Of a stretch of 16,109 nucleotides of DNA, positions 13,843-16,109 are shown one piece after another (positions within the stretch are counted from its first letter, which is position 1; every line of letters starts with the position of its first letter). The position numbers were made by a program, and so were the translations under genes. The notes beneath the pieces are model-generated. The model ran no database searches. It worked only from the letters and a program-made list of their open reading frames with translations, and was not told the origin of the DNA. The DNA lies in assembly GCA_003557805.1 (NCBI GenBank), contig PWNY01000123.1:1-16109 (forward strand). The letters are read 5' to 3'. This DNA comes from Bacteroidales bacterium (lineage in GTDB: Bacteria; Bacteroidota; Bacteroidia; Bacteroidales; UBA7960).

Positions 13843-16109
13843 TTATTCATATTTAAGTGCTTCAGCGGGATTGGCGTTTGAAAGCCTTATTGCATGGTAA
13901 CTAACGGTTAGGATGGTGATCACCATGGCAACCAAACCACCAAGTAAAAATGGGGTAATGCTTATCCGGATAGCATATGGGAAAGTGCCAAGCCAGTTGT
14001 CCATAAAAAACCATACCAACGGTACAGCCAGTATGAAGCCAATGGCAACCAGCATCAGAAAGTCTTTCAGCAACAATACATATATCCGGATTGAGGCCGC
14101 CCCCAGGACCTTACGTATGGACACCTCTCTGTAACGCTGACCAACCATGTATGAGGCCAGGCCAAACAAGCCCAGGCAGGCGATCAACAGGGCAAAAACA
14201 GCAAACAGCAGCACAATTTTGCCAAACCTTTCATCATCTGCATAATGACGATTAAAAAAAGTGTCAAGGAATTGTGCCCTGAAAACGCGGTGCGGCATGA
14301 ACTCCCGGTTTAAGGATTCAAGATGAGCCATCACTTCAGGGGTGTTGTGTCCGCTTATCTTTACAGAGGCTTTAAATGAAGTAAATTCATCCCAGTAGAT
14401 CACCAGGGGCCCCAGGGCCTGGTGCGGAGAGTTGAAATAGAAATCGGGCACAATACCTACAATTTTTGAACCTTTGACCTCCTGCCCTATCACTTCATCA
14501 TAACTTCCTGTAAGCTCCAGGTAATTGACGGCCGATTCATTGATCATGACAACTTCCCGGTGTTCGGAACGAATACCAGGATCAAAATGACGTCCTGCAA
14601 TGGGCTCTATGCCCAACAAGGCAAGGAAGTTATCATGAACCGGTAAAAAGTTTATCTGTTTGTGGGTCCCGTTAACCTCCACTCCTTCCTGCCATTGAAT
14701 TCCGCCCGGCACCGCATTTGAAAAGCTTACATCAAGCACACCGGGATGCTCCATTGCTGCCTCCCTGAAAGCCTCCTTTCGATCAAATGGGTCGAAGTCA
14801 AAGAAGACCACATTCTCTGCATTAAATCCAAGTGGCTGGTTTTTCATATAGGCAATCTGCTGGAAAACAATTATGGTGCCCGACACCAGTGCCACTGAAA
14901 CCCCAAACTGGAAAACAATCAGCAGCTTTCTGAACAAGGCACCCCCCTTCCCCGGAATTTTCTGCCCCTTAAGCACGGCTGCAGGACGAAAGGCCGTCAG
15001 GTAAAACGAAGGGTAAATTCCTGAAAGAAAGCCTACTGTAAATACTCCCAGGGTTATGACCAGCGCCGCCAGAGGTATGCCAAGATCCATCAGTTGCAGG
15101 CCGGTACCGGTAAGATCCCTGAAATAAGGGAACAATAACTCCAGCAGTGCCAGTGACAGTAATACGGCAAAAGCGGTTGTAAGCACCGATTCTATTAAAA
15201 ACTGTAATATCAGCTGCGGCCTGGTACTTCCAAGCAGCTTCTTAATTCCAACCTCTTTGGAACGGTTAAAGGCACGGGCAGTGGACAGGTTCACAAAGTT
15301 AATCACCGCTATCCCCAGCACAAATATGGCAATAAGGGCAAATGAATTCACTGTGCGGCGGTTACCCAGGTTCACGGCCGGCTGGAATGCCACCTCATTG
15401 GCAAAATAGATTTCAGTTAGGGGGCGCAGGTAATAATCAAGCCGCATCTCTCCTCCTGTCATTTCAACAAGGAACTGCCTGAACCGTTCATTAATTTTTT
15501 CCTCCAGTTCCTTGATATTAACCCCGGGCTGAAGTCGAAGGAAGGTGAAGTTGTTCCATTGACCAAATGAATTTAGTACATTCTCATCATTACTGAAGTC
15601 CTCCCACAAAACTATCGGGGCAACCGCTTCAAAAGGCAGATGCGTATGTGTTGGGTTTTCGATCACCCCGGTGATCCGCAGGGGCATGCGTCCCATCATG
15701 TTAACTGTTTGCCCGACCACATCGGTGTGACCGAAAATGTTCTCTGCATGCCGGCGGGTAATAACCAGGGAGTACTTGTCAGTAAGTGCGTACCTGGGAT
15801 TGCCCCGGATAAACTCCACCCGGAAGAAATCAAAAAATGTCGTGTCGGCAATGATGATGTCGGGTATATGATAGGGCTCATCATCCACCATTATATCCGA
15901 CTGGCTGAACATAAATGAGTTGACCCGCAACATCTCTTCTACTTCCGGGTAATTATCTTTCAGGAAAGGCCCCTGCATAGTTCCTGTAAGCGCCCAGTCA
16001 CCTGCTTCTGCATGAGCTTCCAGGCGGAATATCCGGTCTGCGTCTTCATGGACACGGTCGTATAGATGCTGATCTATCACATAGGTGCTTACAAATACAA
16101 ATACCGTTA
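13843..16109 (-). CDS. MacB/FtsX-family ABC transporter permease, N-terminus cut by the window edge
   Basis: The frame is open through the right edge: nine codons upstream of the GTG at 16080 read TVFVFVSTY, the end of the first membrane helix, followed by HLYDRVHEDADRIFRLE, a near-invariant block after helix 1 in this family. So the start lies outside, with perhaps 30-45 residues missing. Numbered from 16080, a periplasmic MacB-type domain (~20-235) precedes three helices (~245-375) with the EVGIKKLLGS coupling motif and IYPSFYLTAFRPAAVLKG. A second helix-plus-periplasmic-domain unit (~383-610) and three final helices (~620-730) follow, with EVSIRKVLGAAS and the typical end NPAEALKYE. Two-unit permeases of about 790 residues are common in Bacteroidota and work with a separate ATPase, usually encoded nearby but not seen here. 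Likely roles are peptide, antibiotic or lipoprotein export; the substrate is unknown. A terminator lies downstream. Confidence 0.92.
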   Translation of the reverse strand, partial: TVFVFVSTYVIDQHLYDRVHEDADRIFRLEAHAEAGDWALTGTMQGPFLKDNYPEVEEMLRVNSFMFSQSDIMVDDEPYHIPDIIIADTTFFDFFRVEFIRGNPRYALTDKYSLVITRRHAENIFGHTDVVGQTVNMMGRMPLRITGVIENPTHTHLPFEAVAPIVLWEDFSNDENVLNSFGQWNNFTFLRLQPGVNIKELEEKINERFRQFLVEMTGGEMRLDYYLRPLTEIYFANEVAFQPAVNLGNRRTVNSFALIAIFVLGIAVINFVNLSTARAFNRSKEVGIKKLLGSTRPQLILQFLIESVLTTAFAVLLSLALLELLFPYFRDLTGTGLQLMDLGIPLAALVITLGVFTVGFLSGIYPSFYLTAFRPAAVLKGQKIPGKGGALFRKLLIVFQFGVSVALVSGTIIVFQQIAYMKNQPLGFNAENVVFFDFDPFDRKEAFREAAMEHPGVLDVSFSNAVPGGIQWQEGVEVNGTHKQINFLPVHDNFLALLGIEPIAGRHFDPGIRSEHREVVMINESAVNYLELTGSYDEVIGQEVKGSKIVGIVPDFYFNSPHQALGPLVIYWDEFTSFKASVKISGHNTPEVMAHLESLNREFMPHRVFRAQFLDTFFNRHYADDERFGKIVLLFAVFALLIACLGLFGLASYMVGQRYREVSIRKVLGAASIRIYVLLLKDFLMLVAIGFILAVPLVWFFMDNWLGTFPYAIRISITPFLLGGLVAMVITILTVSYHAIRLSNANPAEALKYE

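Noticed and set aside
13703..13900. 65-codon plus-strand frame with hydrophobic N-terminal half, preceded by a region with an exact TAnnTTTG downstream of its start
   Set aside because: Its last third is antisense to the permease C-terminus, the hydrophobic part comes from AT-rich DNA, and the promoter-like motif lies inside rather than before it.
1..16109. Defence system, prophage, insertion sequence, CRISPR array, tRNA or rRNA
   Set aside because: No transposase, integrase, nuclease, spaced repeats, cloverleaf or ribosomal RNA-like stretch was found by reading both strands.

Overview
The window looks like a chromosomal segment from a Bacteroidota member, probably Bacteroidia or a relative. 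The evidence is: two proteins ending in type IX secretion (T9SS) type A sorting domains; exact matches to the Bacteroidota -7 promoter motif TAnnTTTG; lipoproteins whose lipid-anchor Cys is followed by acidic residues; a FISUMP-domain lipoprotein; and a long MacB/FtsX-type permease of the kind these genomes carry in many copies. I see no rRNA, tRNA, CRISPR array, insertion sequence or phage gene. The genus cannot be fixed from this sequence.

Layout. At 1-431 (+) is the C-terminus of a secreted T9SS cargo protein, cut by the left edge. It is followed after 34 bp by a lipoprotein lytic transglycosylase of the MltF type (466-1884, +). A large polytopic membrane protein of GT-C glycosyltransferase character (1847-4318, -) converges on mltF and overlaps it by 38 bp. 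Divergent from it is a GtrB/DPM1-like polyprenyl-phosphate glycosyltransferase (4428-5369, +). Nine bases further on, and convergent, lies a 1192-residue secreted multidomain CotH-kinase protein with a lamin-tail domain and a T9SS signal (5379-8957, -). Divergent from this is a GtrA-family flippase-like protein (9139-9558, +). Then come four minus-strand genes: a FISUMP lipoprotein (9605-10408), a secreted DUF4932-like putative metalloprotease with an HEFSH motif (10756-11886), a nitronate monooxygenase-like flavoprotein with a Cys cluster (12325-13410), and an ABC-type permease cut by the right edge (13843-16109).

How the genes may work together. The clearest functional set is GtrB-like + GtrA-like + GT-C-like protein. 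These match the three parts of a lipid-linked sugar transfer system: load a sugar onto undecaprenyl phosphate, flip it, then transfer it outside the cytoplasm. Here they are spread over about 8 kb, on alternating strands and interleaved with a T9SS cargo gene. The other genes mostly act in the envelope or outside the cell: peptidoglycan cleavage, surface lipoprotein, secreted kinase-like protein, secreted peptidase-like protein and an efflux or lipoprotein-release permease. The nitronate monooxygenase-like enzyme is the only predicted cytoplasmic metabolic enzyme.

Noncoding features. Two promoter-like motifs drive the divergent cotH-like/gtrA-like pair. A hairpin with a U-tract lies downstream of the permease gene. 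Several dyads were found by eye: a 15-bp palindrome upstream of the monooxygenase gene, an inverted repeat upstream of the DUF4932-like gene, and a hairpin directly before the mltF start. No element here is convincingly a new defence or mobile system. The most notable points are the dispersed Gtr-like set, the CotH-kinase T9SS protein and the overlapping convergent gene ends.
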